From the NCBI RefSeq assembly GCF_003628305.1, contig NZ_RBZM01000008.1, forward strand, positions 1 through 64,000: DNA of 64,000 nt, read 5' to 3'. The notes below the pieces were generated by a model that did not search any database, had not been told where the DNA came from, and saw nothing but the letters and a program-made list of their open reading frames with translations. Source of the DNA: Cohnella endophytica (GTDB lineage: Bacteria; Bacillota; Bacilli; Paenibacillales; Paenibacillaceae). This document shows positions 8,347 to 18,336 of this stretch, in pieces (positions within the stretch are counted from its first letter, which is position 1; the number at the start of each line of letters is the position of its first letter). A program made the position numbers and the translations under genes.

Positions 8347-10239
8347 ATGTTCAGACGAATTCGCAAAACGATTTTATGCCTGTGCCTCATTCCTATTTTT
8401 CTAAGCATGACCTTTTCTTATCGGATTACCGAATCCTTGTATCGAACGATTCCCGAGAAGCTTGTTTTGCCCGTGGAGACCGGAATTACGCAAGCATCTT
8501 ACGATGTTATCGTAGCCGGAACCGATCCGGAGGGAATCATGGCGGCCATATCGGCAGCTCGCAACGGACTTAAAGTGCTCCTCGTAGACGGCAGAAACCG
8601 TACGATTCTTGGCGGCTTGATGACGTTAGGGTGGTTAAATTCCTTAGACCTCAACAAAGCCCCGGTCAACTATCGCTTATGGGACAAAGCGGTGTTCTTG
8701 GACAAAGGACTGTTCCAAGAATGGTATGAAGGAATAAGAGGCACTTCCTTCGACGTGAACCATGCCGCGAATCTGTTCCACCGGATGGTCGCCGCGGAAC
8801 CGAATATCGATCTCGTGATGAACACGAGAGAGATGGCGCCCATTATGGAGGGTCATAACGCCGTTGGGATGCGTATCGTCAAAGCCGATGGAACCGAGGA
8901 GCGAGTGAACTCGAAGGCGATTATCGACGCCACGCAGGATGCGGATATCGCGGCTGCGGCAGGAGCCGAGTATACGATGGGCAGGGAGGATCTCGGAGAT
9001 CCGAACAGCGAAATGGCCGTGACGCTCGTCTTCAAATTAAGCGGGGTTACGAGCGAGGTATGGGATGAGCTAAAGCATCACAAGAATACGGGTTACGACG
9101 ATAGAAGCATTTGGGGCTATCAAGAAGCTAGGGAGTACGTGTCTTCCAAACCGAAAAGGGTAAAAATCCGCAGCTTAAACATCGGCCGCCAGGACGGGGA
9201 TACGATTCTGATCAACACGATGCAAATCTACGGTATACATCCGTTAGAGCCTGCATCGGTGCAAGAAGGGCTGCGAATCGGAGAAGAAGAAGCTCCGCTA
9301 ATCGTCGATTATCTAAAGAAAAATTTCAAGGAGTTCAGCTCGCTTGAATTTGCCGGCACGGCTCCCGAGCTGTATGTTCGGGAAACGAGGCATATTCGGG
9401 GAGAATACCGGCTTACGATGGCGGATCTCATGCAGAATCGCGATCAATGGGACGCGATCGCTTACGGATCGTATCAAGTGGACATTCAAAGCCCGAACTC
9501 AAGCAATACGGGAGCCATTCTTATGTCTCCTAAGCAGTATGGCGTGCCTTTCCGTTGTCTGGTTCCGCTTAAAGTGGATGGCTTGCTCGTTGTCGGAAGG
9601 TCGGCGAGCTTCGATACGCTTCCGCACGGCAGCGCACGTGTCATCCCGTTGGGGATGGCGACCGGGCAAGCCGCGGGAGCGGCGGTGAAACTTGCTCTGG
9701 AGCGGGGGGTATCGCTGAGGGACATGTCCCGGTCGAAAGACGATATCTCCGAACTGCGCAAGCGTCTTATGCAGCAAGGCATGGACCTTCGCATGCGGCA
9801 CTTCGCTACTCCCGAGTACGCGAAGCATAAGGATTATCCGGGTTTGCTCGCAGCGGTAAGCCTTGGGCTAACGATCGGCGGCTACGATAACAAAGGCTGG
9901 GCGCTGGACGAAGCCTCGGATCCGAAACGGTTTGCCTATCAGCTTCGGGTCGTGCAGAAAAAGTATCCCGAGTTTTTATCTCGCGAGTTAGAGCCCGCGG
10001 CGCTTGCCGCCGAATCCGTAAAAAGGCCGTTAACGTTAAAGCAAGCGGCTTCCATGCTCGCGATGGTTGCGAATGCGCAAGTAGTCGGTAAAAACGCGGA
10101 AGAGGCGCTTTTGGCAAAAGGATGGTTGAAGCAAGATACCCTCAACCTGATTAGCCGTAAAGATAAGCTCACGAACGGCGACACGTTCATGCTTATACGC
10201 GATGTTTTGCAGTATGGATTAGGCGTCACGTTCATCTGA
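8347..10239 (+). CDS. Exported or membrane-anchored FAD-dependent oxidoreductase
   Basis: A 630-residue protein with one hydrophobic segment at residues ~8-25 (signal or anchor), then an FAD-binding Rossmann fold (DVIVAGTDPEGIMAAISAAR) of the FAD_oxidored family. The dinucleotide motif reads GTDPEG, with Asp at the middle Gly of GxGxxG. A second FAD-family stretch, VDGLLVVGRSASFD with GMATGQAAGAA, lies near residues 415-445. The last ~150 residues look like an S-layer-type or all-helical appendage, which I cannot name. The ATG follows GGAGGG at 12 bases. Substrate unknown. Confidence 0.8.
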   Translation: MFRRIRKTILCLCLIPIFLSMTFSYRITESLYRTIPEKLVLPVETGITQASYDVIVAGTDPEGIMAAISAARNGLKVLLVDGRNRTILGGLMTLGWLNSLDLNKAPVNYRLWDKAVFLDKGLFQEWYEGIRGTSFDVNHAANLFHRMVAAEPNIDLVMNTREMAPIMEGHNAVGMRIVKADGTEERVNSKAIIDATQDADIAAAAGAEYTMGREDLGDPNSEMAVTLVFKLSGVTSEVWDELKHHKNTGYDDRSIWGYQEAREYVSSKPKRVKIRSLNIGRQDGDTILINTMQIYGIHPLEPASVQEGLRIGEEEAPLIVDYLKKNFKEFSSLEFAGTAPELYVRETRHIRGEYRLTMADLMQNRDQWDAIAYGSYQVDIQSPNSSNTGAILMSPKQYGVPFRCLVPLKVDGLLVVGRSASFDTLPHGSARVIPLGMATGQAAGAAVKLALERGVSLRDMSRSKDDISELRKRLMQQGMDLRMRHFATPEYAKHKDYPGLLAAVSLGLTIGGYDNKGWALDEASDPKRFAYQLRVVQKKYPEFLSRELEPAALAAESVKRPLTLKQAASMLAMVANAQVVGKNAEEALLAKGWLKQDTLNLISRKDKLTNGDTFMLIRDVLQYGLGVTFI

Positions 10240-10245
10240 TAGGCG

Positions 10246-10284
10246 AGCCGCCTGATTGCCGATAATGGCAGTTAGGCGGCTTTA
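10246..10284 (+). terminator. Probable terminator after the FAD oxidoreductase gene
   Basis: Stem AGCCGCCT / AGGCGGCT with an inner TTGCC/GGCAG pairing, followed by only a short T run, so it may be weak. Confidence 0.6.
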
Positions 10285-10328
10285 GCATACCTGGCGAATT
10301 GGTGGAGAGGGTTCGCGTGCAAACGGGA

Positions 10329-10357
10329 TTGACTGAGCCTGTCGAGCGTGGTAATAT
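10329..10357 (+). promoter_or_regulatory. Promoter of the histidine operon
   Basis: TTGACT and TAATAT separated by exactly 17 bp, 135 bp upstream of hisZ. No T-box element (AGGGTGG core) or His-codon leader peptide is visible in the leader, so the control mechanism is unknown. Confidence 0.75.
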
Positions 10358-10491
10358 ACGACTAATCTCTTTATTTTGGCAGTATGGTAAATTGGTAGAA
10401 CTTTAACGCATTAAAGCGATAAGTGAGCTACAATAAGTCGAGTTAATCATGAATCGCAAGATTCGTTAGATAGAGACGAGGGTGCGAAACG

Positions 10492-11718
10492 ATGACGAAA
10501 CCAAAAGTATTCGAGAAACCGACCGGCGTGAAGGATTATTTGCCGCACGCGGTCGCCAAGCTGCGCCGCATCGAGCGCGACGTGCTGGAATGCATGCGCC
10601 AGTGGGGTTATGAGCAGATTATGACGCCGACAATCGAATATTACGATACGGTCGGGGTGGCGAGCGCCACTTCGGACCAGAAGCTATTCAAGCTGTTGAA
10701 CCAACGCGGGACGACGATCGTGCTGCGTTCGGACATGACGGCTCCGATCGCGCGGGTGGTCGGTTCGTTGCTTAAGGATGAACCTTTTCCGATTCGGCTG
10801 AGCTATCACGGCAACGTGTTCCGGGCTTTCGAAGAAGAAGGCGGACGCGAAGCGGAGTTCTACCAGACCGGAGTTGAGCTTGTCGGAGACGCGTCTCCCG
10901 AGGCGGATGCGGAGGTGATCGCTCTGGCGATCGCTTCGTTGCAGGCGGCCGGAGTGCCCTCGTTCAAGATCGCGATGGGGCACGTAGGGTTCCTGAACGG
11001 ATTGTTCCAAGAAACGTTGCCGGGGCTCGAGAGCGAGCAAGAAGCTTTGAAGGCTTGTTTGCTGCAACGCGATCATGTCGGCTACCGCGATGTGATACGC
11101 AAGCTATCGATAGATCCGGCCTGGCAGCGGGAGCTTGAGGATATTTTGCGGCTGCGGGGCGGTCAAGAAGTATGCGCTCAGGCGCTCGAGCTTAGCGGCA
11201 ACGCGGGAGCTCGGGCAGCGATCCGTCATCTGTGCGAGGTGTGGGACGTACTCGAGGCGTACGGACTGCAGGAGCACGTGCTCATCGATCTGACGATGAT
11301 CGGGGATTTCTCCTATTATACGGGCATGACTTTCGAAGGGTATGCTTCCCAGCTCGGCTTCCCGGTGGTCAGCGGAGGCAGGTACGACAACCTGCTTGCG
11401 CAATTCGGCCGACCGGCGGCAGCTACGGGCTTTGGGCTTAAAACAACGCGGATTCTCGATGTGGTGGAGGATGAAGCGGAGGCCATGGGAGCGGCACTCG
11501 TCGTTTATGAGAGCTCGGAGAGGGCGGCGGCAATGGCCGCGGCAGCCGATATGAGGGCGCAAGGACGCGCCGTCGTGACAGCGCTCGTGGCCGCGGAAGA
11601 CAAGGGGCAATTGCAGTCGAGAGCTCAAGCGGGCTTGATCGAGGACGGAAGCTTCATCTATAACGGACGGGAATATAAAGCGTTGAATGCGTTCTTCGGG
11701 AAGGGGGAGCAAGAGTGA
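10492..11718 (+). CDS. hisZ: ATP phosphoribosyltransferase regulatory subunit HisZ
   Basis: A 408-residue paralogue of histidyl-tRNA synthetase that binds and activates the short HisG. Class II synthetase traits are visible: GVKDYLP near the N-terminus, [14 protein letters not shown] (motif 2 region), and [15 protein letters not shown] with [13 protein letters not shown] (motif 3 region). The tRNA-binding domain of true HisRS is lacking. Start ATG at 10492 with AGGGTG upstream. First gene of an operon in which most neighbours overlap by four bases; its stop overlaps hisG as GTGA. Confidence 0.95.
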   Translation: MTKPKVFEKPTGVKDYLPHAVAKLRRIERDVLECMRQWGYEQIMTPTIEYYDTVGVASATSDQKLFKLLNQRGTTIVLRSDMTAPIARVVGSLLKDEPFPIRLSYHGNVFRAFEEEGGREAEFYQTGVELVGDASPEADAEVIALAIASLQAAGVPSFKIAMGHVGFLNGLFQETLPGLESEQEALKACLLQRDHVGYRDVIRKLSIDPAWQRELEDILRLRGGQEVCAQALELSGNAGARAAIRHLCEVWDVLEAYGLQEHVLIDLTMIGDFSYYTGMTFEGYASQLGFPVVSGGRYDNLLAQFGRPAAATGFGLKTTRILDVVEDEAEAMGAALVVYESSERAAAMAAAADMRAQGRAVVTALVAAEDKGQLQSRAQAGLIEDGSFIYNGREYKALNAFFGKGEQE

Positions 11719-12353
11719 CGGATAACGGCGTACTTAAAGTCGCGATGCCCAAAGGGCGTATCTATAAGCAAGCCAGCAAGCTGTTCAGGCAAGCGGGACT
11801 CGAGATCCCCGAGGAATTCGACGATTCGCGGCGGTTGATCATTCCGGTTCCGGAAGCGAACATGGAATTCATCATGGCGAAGCCGGTCGACGTTCCGACC
11901 TATGTCGAGTACGGCGTCGCCGATATCGGAATCGTAGGCAAGGACGTGCTGATGGAGGAAAACAAAGACGTCTACGAGCTGCTCGACTTGGCGATCGCGA
12001 AGTGCAGGATGTCGGTCATCGGCCTGCCGGATTGGAAGCCGACGATTCATCCCAGGGTGGCGACTAAATATCCTCGCGTAGCTTCGCAATATTTCCGCGA
12101 GTTGGGTCAGCAGGTCGAAGTGATCAAGCTGAACGGTTCGATAGAACTGGCGCCGCTGATCGGCCTTGCGGACCGGATCGTCGACATGGTGGAAACAGGC
12201 CAGACGTTGAAGGAGAACGGACTCGTCGAACGGGAAACGTTGTTCCAAGTGACGAGCAGGCTGATCGCGAACCGCGTGAGCTACCGATTGAAAAACGTGG
12301 CGATCCAGGAGCTGTGCGACCGGTTGAGCGTGACGATCGCGGCTCGGGCGTAA
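11715..12353 (+). CDS. hisG: ATP phosphoribosyltransferase catalytic subunit, short form
   Basis: First enzyme of histidine synthesis: ATP + PRPP to phosphoribosyl-ATP. At 212 residues it is the short HisG_S type, without the C-terminal feedback domain, and so needs HisZ, encoded just upstream. Seen: [14 protein letters not shown] at the N-terminus, [14 protein letters not shown] and the PRPP-binding stretch [15 protein letters not shown]. The GTG start overlaps the hisZ stop and has AGGGGGAG ahead. Confidence 0.97.
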   Translation: MTDNGVLKVAMPKGRIYKQASKLFRQAGLEIPEEFDDSRRLIIPVPEANMEFIMAKPVDVPTYVEYGVADIGIVGKDVLMEENKDVYELLDLAIAKCRMSVIGLPDWKPTIHPRVATKYPRVASQYFRELGQQVEVIKLNGSIELAPLIGLADRIVDMVETGQTLKENGLVERETLFQVTSRLIANRVSYRLKNVAIQELCDRLSVTIAARA

Positions 12354-12429
12354 GAGCGGAAAGCGGAACTGCTCGAAGTGGATGGTTTCGGACGAAGCGA
12401 TGATAAATGCAAAGATTGGAGGGGTATGC

Positions 12430-13719
12430 ATGTATAGAGGCAAAGCGGCCGATTTCCGGTTGGAGCGGGAAAGCGAATACGGCTCGCCGGAACAGAACGC
12501 GGCGGTGAAGGAAATCGTGGAAGCCGTTAGGCTCGAAGGAGACGCGGCGTTGCTGCGGTATACGGCGGCATTCGATAAGACGGAGCTGACGCCGGATCGC
12601 CTGCGGGTTACCGCGGAAGAGATCCAGGGCGCCTATTCGCACGTGGAGCCCGATTTTCTGGACGCGCTGCGCCAGGCGGCGGCGAACATCAAGGCGTTTC
12701 ACGAGAAGCAGAAACGCGGAACGTGGGTCGACGTGCAGCCGGACGGCACGATGCTCGGCATGGTGCTGCGCCCGCTGAAACGGGTGGGGCTGTATGTTCC
12801 CGGCGGCAAGGCGGCGTATCCGTCGTCGGTGCTGATGAACGTGATTCCGGCCAAGGTGGCCGGGGTGCCGGAGATCGTCATGGTTACGCCGCCGTCTACC
12901 GGCGGGAAGGAAGGCATTGATCCGTACATCCTGGTCGCGGCCGCGGAAGCGGGAGTGACGGAGATGTACCGGGTCGGAGGAGCGCAGGCGGTAGCGGCGC
13001 TCGCTTACGGGACGGCGAGCATTCCCGCCGTCGATAAGATTTGCGGGCCTGGCAACATCTACGTGGCGCTCGCGAAACGCGCCGTGTACGGCGCGGTAGA
13101 CATCGACAGCATCGCCGGGCCGAGCGAGATCGTCGTGCTGGCGGACGACAGCGCGGATCCGCGGTACATAGCCGCGGATATGCTGTCGCAAGCGGAGCAC
13201 GACGAGATGGCGTCGGCGGTGCTCGTCACGCCGTCGCAGGCGCTTGCCGACGCGGTAGCGGCGGAGCTGGAGCGGCAGGTGGCGACGCTGCCGCGCGTAG
13301 AGATCGCGCGCAGCTCGCTGGAGCAGCATGGGGCGATCATCGTCGTGGATAGTCTCGATGAAGGACTCGACGTCGTGAACAAGCTGGCTCCCGAGCATCT
13401 GGAAGTGATGACGGAGGATCCGCTGGAGCTGCTCGGACGCATCGAGACGGCCGGCGCGATCTTCCTTGGGCCTTACAGCTCGGAGCCGGTAGGCGATTAC
13501 TTCGCCGGACCGAACCACATCCTGCCGACGAACGGAACCGCAAGATTCTCGTCCCCGCTTAACGTGGACGATTTCCTGAAGAAATCCAGCTTGATCCGAT
13601 ACAGCAAGAACGCATTGTTCAGAGACGCCGCGGGAATCGCGACGCTCGCCCGCCACGAGGGGCTGGAAGCCCATGCCCGCGCGGTGGAAATCCGATTGGA
13701 AGGCAGGGAAACCCAATGA
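12430..13719 (+). CDS. hisD: Histidinol dehydrogenase
   Basis: A 429-residue zinc- and NAD-dependent enzyme oxidising histidinol to histidine in two steps. Seen: [37 protein letters not shown] (zinc ligands Gln and His) and [16 protein letters not shown] choose the ATG at 12430 because GGAGGGG lies 7 bases upstream; an in-frame ATG at 12382 has no site and adds 16 residues foreign to the family. Its end overlaps hisB by four bases. Confidence 0.96.
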   Translation: MYRGKAADFRLERESEYGSPEQNAAVKEIVEAVRLEGDAALLRYTAAFDKTELTPDRLRVTAEEIQGAYSHVEPDFLDALRQAAANIKAFHEKQKRGTWVDVQPDGTMLGMVLRPLKRVGLYVPGGKAAYPSSVLMNVIPAKVAGVPEIVMVTPPSTGGKEGIDPYILVAAAEAGVTEMYRVGGAQAVAALAYGTASIPAVDKICGPGNIYVALAKRAVYGAVDIDSIAGPSEIVVLADDSADPRYIAADMLSQAEHDEMASAVLVTPSQALADAVAAELERQVATLPRVEIARSSLEQHGAIIVVDSLDEGLDVVNKLAPEHLEVMTEDPLELLGRIETAGAIFLGPYSSEPVGDYFAGPNHILPTNGTARFSSPLNVDDFLKKSSLIRYSKNALFRDAAGIATLARHEGLEAHARAVEIRLEGRETQ

Positions 13720-14321
13720 CCGAACAAGTGAAAGCAGGCCGCAGCTCGGCCGTATCCCGCAAGACGAACGAAACGGACATTCAACTCGCCCTTGGCGTAG
13801 ACGGAACGGGAGAGGTGTCGCTCGAGACCGACGTTCCTTTCTTGAACCACATGCTCGACCTTTTCGCCAAACACGGCCAGTTCGACCTGAAGGTCGAAGC
13901 CCGCGGGGACGTCGATATCGACGATCACCACACGGTCGAAGACATCGGAATTTGCCTCGGTCAAGTGCTGCGCGAAGCGCTCGGCGACAAAGCCGGTATC
14001 AAACGCTACGCCAGCGTGTTCGTGCCGATGGACGAAGCGCTCGCGCAAGTCGTCGTCGACATCAGCAACCGGCCGCATTTCGAGCTTCGAGCGGACTTCC
14101 CTTCGGCTAACGTGGGCAGCTTCTCCGTCGAACTCGTACATGAATTCCTGTGGAAGCTGGCGCTCGAAGCTCGCATTACGCTTCACGTCATCGTCCATTA
14201 CGGACGCAATACGCACCACATGGTCGAAGCGGTGTTCAAGGCTCTCGGACGCGCGTTGGACGAAGCGACTTCGATCGACCCACGCGTGAAGGGCGTGCCT
14301 TCCACCAAAGGAGTGTTGTAA
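13716..14321 (+). CDS. hisB: Imidazoleglycerol-phosphate dehydratase
   Basis: A 201-residue manganese enzyme for the sixth step of histidine synthesis. Seen: the His motifs [15 protein letters not shown] and [10 protein letters not shown], and [15 protein letters not shown] near the end. It is the single-function form; no phosphatase domain is fused, fitting the separate hisJ downstream. ATGA overlap with hisD and immediate junction with hisH. Confidence 0.97.
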   Translation: MTEQVKAGRSSAVSRKTNETDIQLALGVDGTGEVSLETDVPFLNHMLDLFAKHGQFDLKVEARGDVDIDDHHTVEDIGICLGQVLREALGDKAGIKRYASVFVPMDEALAQVVVDISNRPHFELRADFPSANVGSFSVELVHEFLWKLALEARITLHVIVHYGRNTHHMVEAVFKALGRALDEATSIDPRVKGVPSTKGVL

Positions 14322-14933
14322 GTGATCGCCATTATCGACTACGGCATGGGGAACCTGCATAGCGTCAGCAAAGCCGTAGAGCGACTCGGTTGCGAGGTTG
14401 TCGTGACTTCGGATCCGGCAATGATCGCCGCGGCGGACGGAGCGATTCTGCCGGGTGTAGGCGCTTTCGGCGACGCGATGGCTAACTTGCGCGATACGGG
14501 ACTAATAGACGTCGTGAAGCAGTATGCCGCATCCGGCAAGCCCTTATTAGGCATCTGCCTCGGCATGCAGCTGTTGTTCACCGAGAGCGAAGAGCACGGC
14601 GTTCACCAAGGCTTGGATCTGTTGCCGGGCCGCGTCGTGCGGTTCCAAGGCGATTACAAAGTGCCGCACATGGGCTGGAACGAGCTGACTTTCAAGCAGG
14701 AGAGTCCGCTGTTCGAAGGCGTGGAACCGGGGCACGTTTACTTCGTGCACTCTTATCATGTCTTGCCGGAACAAAGCTCGGACTTGCTCGCCGTCACGGA
14801 CTATCATCAGCCGGTGACCGCGATCGTGGGCAGAGGTTCGGTATACGGCATGCAGTTTCACCCGGAGAAAAGCAGCGCGCTCGGCATGGCGTTGCTTCGC
14901 AGGTTCGTTGACTTGACCGGACGACAGAATTAA
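14322..14933 (+). CDS. hisH: Imidazole glycerol phosphate synthase, glutaminase subunit
   Basis: A 203-residue class I glutamine amidotransferase that feeds ammonia to HisF. Seen: IDYGMGNLHSVSKA, the nucleophile in LGICLGMQLLF, and the His-Glu pair in MQFHPEKSS. GTG start directly after the hisB stop. A 210-bp gap separates it from hisA, unusual in this otherwise compact operon. Confidence 0.97.
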   Translation: MIAIIDYGMGNLHSVSKAVERLGCEVVVTSDPAMIAAADGAILPGVGAFGDAMANLRDTGLIDVVKQYAASGKPLLGICLGMQLLFTESEEHGVHQGLDLLPGRVVRFQGDYKVPHMGWNELTFKQESPLFEGVEPGHVYFVHSYHVLPEQSSDLLAVTDYHQPVTAIVGRGSVYGMQFHPEKSSALGMALLRRFVDLTGRQN

Positions 14934-14939
14934 GAAGTT

Positions 14940-15137
14940 AAAACTAAAATGAGAGTTCAAAAATTCGGTTTTCAGCACTGAGAAGGTTGGATGAAGCTAG
15001 GGAGTGAGGATCGGAGCGTAGGCAAACCTACGTGAGAACCGGAAGTCCCGGCTGAATTCAAGATTCGATTTCGAATTAGCATCCTGAAAATCATCGTGAT
15101 CAAAAGCGAATTATTGAATTTACTCTAGAAGGACTGA
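14940..15137. other. Structured intergenic element between hisH and hisA
   Basis: The only long gap inside the his operon. It contains a 7-bp hairpin GCGTAGG - CAAA - CCTACGT (about 15018-15035), a CCGGAAGTCCCGG mini-hairpin next to it, and ATTCGATTTCGAAT further on. No frame with a ribosome site is present. It could be a dispersed repeat, a structured leader or a scar of the gain of hisA. Confidence 0.55.
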
Positions 15138-15143
15138 GATGCG

Positions 15144-15911
15144 GTGCGGTTCAGACCTTGTATCGATATCCACCAAGGCAAAGTAAAGCAGATCGTCGGG
15201 GAGACGCTGCAAGCGGACGCCTCGAAGGTCGTGGAAAATTTCGTCTCCGAACGGGGGGCGGACTATTATGCTTCGATGTACCGCGAGGACGGCTTAACCG
15301 GCGGCCATATTATCATGCTCGGCGGAGGTAACCGCGAAGCGGCGATGTCCGCGCTTCGGGCGTATCCCGGCGGCATGCAGATCGGGGGCGGCATCACGGC
15401 GGACAACGCGGCGGAGTATTTGAACGCCGGGGCATCCCACGTGATCGTCACTTCGTACGTTTTCCGCGACGGGCGACTGCAGATGGACAATTTGCGGAAA
15501 ATCGTATCGGAGGTCGGCCGGGATAAGCTCGTGCTCGACCTCAGCTGCAAGGAGCGGGACGGCAAGTGGTACGTGGTGACCAACCAGTGGACGACGTTCA
15601 GCGACCTGGAAGTGAACGAGGCGAACGTCCGGGAGCTGGAAAGCTATTGTGACGAGTTCCTGATCCATGCGGTCGACGTGGAAGGGAAGCGGGAAGGCGT
15701 TCAGGAGAAGCTGGCGAACAGGCTGGCCGAATGGGCGACGATTCCGTCCACGTACGCGGGAGGAGCCCGATCGCTAGAAGATTTGGCGCGGTTCCGCGAA
15801 ATTACCGGGGGCAAGCTGGACATTACGATCGGCAGCGCTTTGGATATTTTCGGAGGAACGCTGCCTTATAGGGAAGTCGTCGATTATTGCGATTCGTCGC
15901 GGTCGCGATAG
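15144..15911 (+). CDS. hisA: ProFAR isomerase, eukaryotic (HIS6) type
   Basis: A 255-residue TIM barrel for the fourth step of histidine synthesis. It does not look like usual bacterial HisA; it carries the HIS6 (TIGR02129-type) signatures known from yeast: FRPCIDIHQGKVKQIVG, ENFVSE, LVLDLSC followed by a W..TN.W.TFSDLE stretch, EFLIHAVDVEGK, YAGGARSLEDL and GSALDIFGG. Catalytic Asp candidates are in CIDIH and HAVDVEG. The start is GTG at 15144 with an AAGGA upstream; an ATG at 15139 is out of frame. Placed between hisH and hisF as a normal hisA would be, but behind an odd 210-bp spacer. Confidence 0.92.
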   Translation: MRFRPCIDIHQGKVKQIVGETLQADASKVVENFVSERGADYYASMYREDGLTGGHIIMLGGGNREAAMSALRAYPGGMQIGGGITADNAAEYLNAGASHVIVTSYVFRDGRLQMDNLRKIVSEVGRDKLVLDLSCKERDGKWYVVTNQWTTFSDLEVNEANVRELESYCDEFLIHAVDVEGKREGVQEKLANRLAEWATIPSTYAGGARSLEDLARFREITGGKLDITIGSALDIFGGTLPYREVVDYCDSSRSR

Positions 15912-15926
15912 AAGGAGGAACGCAGC

Positions 15927-16685
15927 ATGTTAGCCAAAAGAATCATCCCCTGCCTCGATGTGAAAGACGGCCGGGTCGTTAAGGGCGTTAACTTCGTCAA
16001 TCTGCGCGATGCCGGAGATCCGGTGGAGCTGGCGGCCATCTACGACCGCGAAGGCGCCGACGAACTCGTATTCCTCGACATCTCCGCATCGGTTGAAGGA
16101 AGGGCCACGATGGTCGACGTCGTGCGCCGGACCGCCGGCGAAATTACGATTCCCTTCACCGTCGGCGGAGGGATTTCCGCGGTCGAGGACATGAAACGCC
16201 TGCTTCGCGCGGGCGCGGACAAGATCGGCATCAACACGGCGGCGATTCGTAATCCGGATCTCATTACGGACGGTTCGAGAACGTTCGGCGCGCAATGTAT
16301 CGTCGTCGCGATCGACGCGAAGTTCAACGCGGAGTGGGGCGATTGGGAAGTGTTCACCCACGGAGGACGTAACGCGACGGGCATCCGCGCGGTCGCTTGG
16401 GCTCAAGAGGCGGAGCAACGCGGAGCGGGAGAATTGCTGCTGACGAGCATGGACGCGGACGGGACGAAGGACGGGTTCGACGTCGCGCTGACGAAGGCGG
16501 TATCGGGAAGCGTAGGCATTCCGGTTATCGCGTCGGGCGGTGCAGGAACGGCGAAGCATTTCGCCGACGTGTTCGAGCAAGGGCTCGCGGACGCGGCGCT
16601 TGCGGCCAGTATTTTCCACTATAAAGAATTATCCGTGCAAGAGGTCAAGGATGCTTTGCGCGGCAAAGGAGTGAACGTACGATGA
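15927..16685 (+). CDS. hisF: Imidazole glycerol phosphate synthase, cyclase subunit
   Basis: A 252-residue TIM barrel that makes IGP and AICAR with HisH. Seen: the catalytic Asp in [14 protein letters not shown] and in [10 protein letters not shown], plus [14 protein letters not shown] and [23 protein letters not shown] lies 7 bases before the ATG. Overlaps hisIE by four bases. Confidence 0.97.
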   Translation: MLAKRIIPCLDVKDGRVVKGVNFVNLRDAGDPVELAAIYDREGADELVFLDISASVEGRATMVDVVRRTAGEITIPFTVGGGISAVEDMKRLLRAGADKIGINTAAIRNPDLITDGSRTFGAQCIVVAIDAKFNAEWGDWEVFTHGGRNATGIRAVAWAQEAEQRGAGELLLTSMDADGTKDGFDVALTKAVSGSVGIPVIASGGAGTAKHFADVFEQGLADAALAASIFHYKELSVQEVKDALRGKGVNVR

Positions 16686-17362
16686 CCCAGGATCAACAAC
16701 TGCCAATACTCGAGCAGATCGCTTGGAATGCCGACGGACTCGTTCCCGCGATCGTCCAGGACGCCCTCAGCAAAGAGGTGCTCATGATGGCCTATATGAA
16801 CGAAGAGTCTCTGAAGCTCTCGCTGGAAAGCGGTCAGACGTGGTTCTGGAGCCGCTCGCGCAACGAACTGTGGAACAAAGGGGCGACTAGCGGCAATACG
16901 CAGCAGATCGTTTCCCTTCACTATGATTGCGACGGAGATACGTTGCTCGTAAAGGTTCGCCAGAACGGCCCCGCGTGCCATACCGGCGCCTACAGCTGCT
17001 TCTATCGCGAAGGCTCCGTGTCCGGAGAAGCGACCGGTTCCTCGGCATCCGCCGCGGAAGACCGCTTCGCCCCGCTAAGCCGCTTAGAGGCAACGATTGC
17101 CCAGCGAGACGCGGAACGCACGGAAGGCGCGTACACGACCTATTTGTTCGAGAAGGGCGTCGAGAAAATCGTCAAGAAGATCGGGGAAGAATCCGCCGAG
17201 GTGATCATCGCCGCGATGAAGCGGGACACGGTCGAGCTTCGCAGTGAGTCAGCGGATCTTATTTTCCACCTGATGGTGTTGTTACGGGAGCAAGGGGTTC
17301 CGTTCGACGACGTGCTGCAAGAGCTCGAATTCCGGCATCGGAAGCCGGTCAAGAAGGACTAG
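16682..17362 (+). CDS. hisI: Bifunctional phosphoribosyl-AMP cyclohydrolase / phosphoribosyl-ATP pyrophosphatase
   Basis: A 226-residue fusion (often named hisIE) for steps two and three of histidine synthesis. The N-terminal cyclohydrolase has [19 protein letters not shown] and the zinc cysteines in [12 protein letters not shown] and [14 protein letters not shown]. The C-terminal MazG-like pyrophosphatase begins near residue 125 and has [18 protein letters not shown] and [13 protein letters not shown]. Confidence 0.97.
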   Translation: MTQDQQLPILEQIAWNADGLVPAIVQDALSKEVLMMAYMNEESLKLSLESGQTWFWSRSRNELWNKGATSGNTQQIVSLHYDCDGDTLLVKVRQNGPACHTGAYSCFYREGSVSGEATGSSASAAEDRFAPLSRLEATIAQRDAERTEGAYTTYLFEKGVEKIVKKIGEESAEVIIAAMKRDTVELRSESADLIFHLMVLLREQGVPFDDVLQELEFRHRKPVKKD

Positions 17363-18232
17363 GTGAAGGCCATGACTACGAATTCGCTAACGAACTCGCA
17401 ATTGCAGCAATCCGATCCGCAGGGAATGCCGATCGACTATCATACTCATAACTACCGTTGCGGCCATGCGGTCGGCGAATTGGAAGAGTACGTTCTCAGC
17501 GCGATCGGCAAGGGCATGGTCCAGATCGGTTTGTCCGACCACATGCCTCTCGTCAACCTCACGCAGGAGGAGCACCCCGATATCGCCATGCCGATGGAGG
17601 AGCTTCCCCGCTACGTGGAAGAATGCTTCAGACTCAAGGAGAAGTACAAGGGCACGATCGACGTCCGAGTAGGGCTCGAGGGAGATTATATCGAGGGCTA
17701 CGAGGAACAGATCGAGCGGATCGCGAACGGGTTCCCTTGGGATTACGTGATCGGTTCGGTTCATTTTCTCGGGACGTGGGACGTAACGGATTTCCGTCAA
17801 GCGGGCAAATGGGAAGGCCGAAGCGTCGTCGGAGCCTACGAGCAATATTTCGACGCGATTCAGAAAGCTGCCGCGACGGGATTGTATGATTTCATCGGCC
17901 ATATCGACGCGATCAAGCGATTCGCTCCCAAGCCTCCGGAGGAAGACGTCACCCCGCTCGAGGAAGCCGCGTTGCAAGCCGTCAAGAAGCACGATATCGC
18001 GTTCGAGCTGAACGCCGCGGGCTTCTACGCCCCTTGTAAGGAAATGTATCCGTCGGAACGAATTCTTACGCGCGCCAAGGAACTGGAAATCCCCGTCACT
18101 TACGGCTCGGATGCCCATCATCCCGACAAAGTCGGGCAAAAAGGGGCAGACGCGCGAACGATGCTGAAAAATGTCGGATTTACGCACTTGGCGACGTTTG
18201 ATGGGCGCAAACGAGCGTTGAAACCTTTTTGA
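17363..18232 (+). CDS. hisJ: Histidinol-phosphatase, PHP family
   Basis: A 289-residue PHP-domain phosphatase for histidinol phosphate. Metal-binding motifs are DYHTHNYRCGHA, GLSDHMPL, GSVHFLGTWD and YGSDAHHPDKVG. It directly follows the hisIE stop and completes the operon except for hisC, which is not in this window. The start may be GTG at 17363 (AAGGA four bases ahead) or ATG at 17372; the difference is three residues. Confidence 0.92.
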   Translation: MKAMTTNSLTNSQLQQSDPQGMPIDYHTHNYRCGHAVGELEEYVLSAIGKGMVQIGLSDHMPLVNLTQEEHPDIAMPMEELPRYVEECFRLKEKYKGTIDVRVGLEGDYIEGYEEQIERIANGFPWDYVIGSVHFLGTWDVTDFRQAGKWEGRSVVGAYEQYFDAIQKAAATGLYDFIGHIDAIKRFAPKPPEEDVTPLEEAALQAVKKHDIAFELNAAGFYAPCKEMYPSERILTRAKELEIPVTYGSDAHHPDKVGQKGADARTMLKNVGFTHLATFDGRKRALKPF

Positions 18233-18256
18233 ATTCTAGCCGTACTCATGTATAAT
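18229..18256 (+). promoter_or_regulatory. Promoter of prs
   Basis: TTGAAT and a perfect TATAAT with a 16-bp spacer, starting inside the hisJ stop region and 81 bp upstream of prs. It would let prs be expressed apart from the his operon. Confidence 0.65.
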
Positions 18257-18336
18257 GAAGCTTGACTATGTAGGAATGCAGGTTGACTGACGGTATTCGA
18301 CACTAGGAAGTGTTGAAGCTGAATTTGGAGGGGCAC

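Noticed and set aside
10284..10491. T-box or His leader peptide before hisZ
   Set aside because: No AGGGTGG core, no Specifier-type stem and no His-codon run is visible.
12124..13716. 530-codon minus-strand frame opposite hisD
   Set aside because: Arg/His-rich antisense of a GC-rich conserved gene; hisD is certain.
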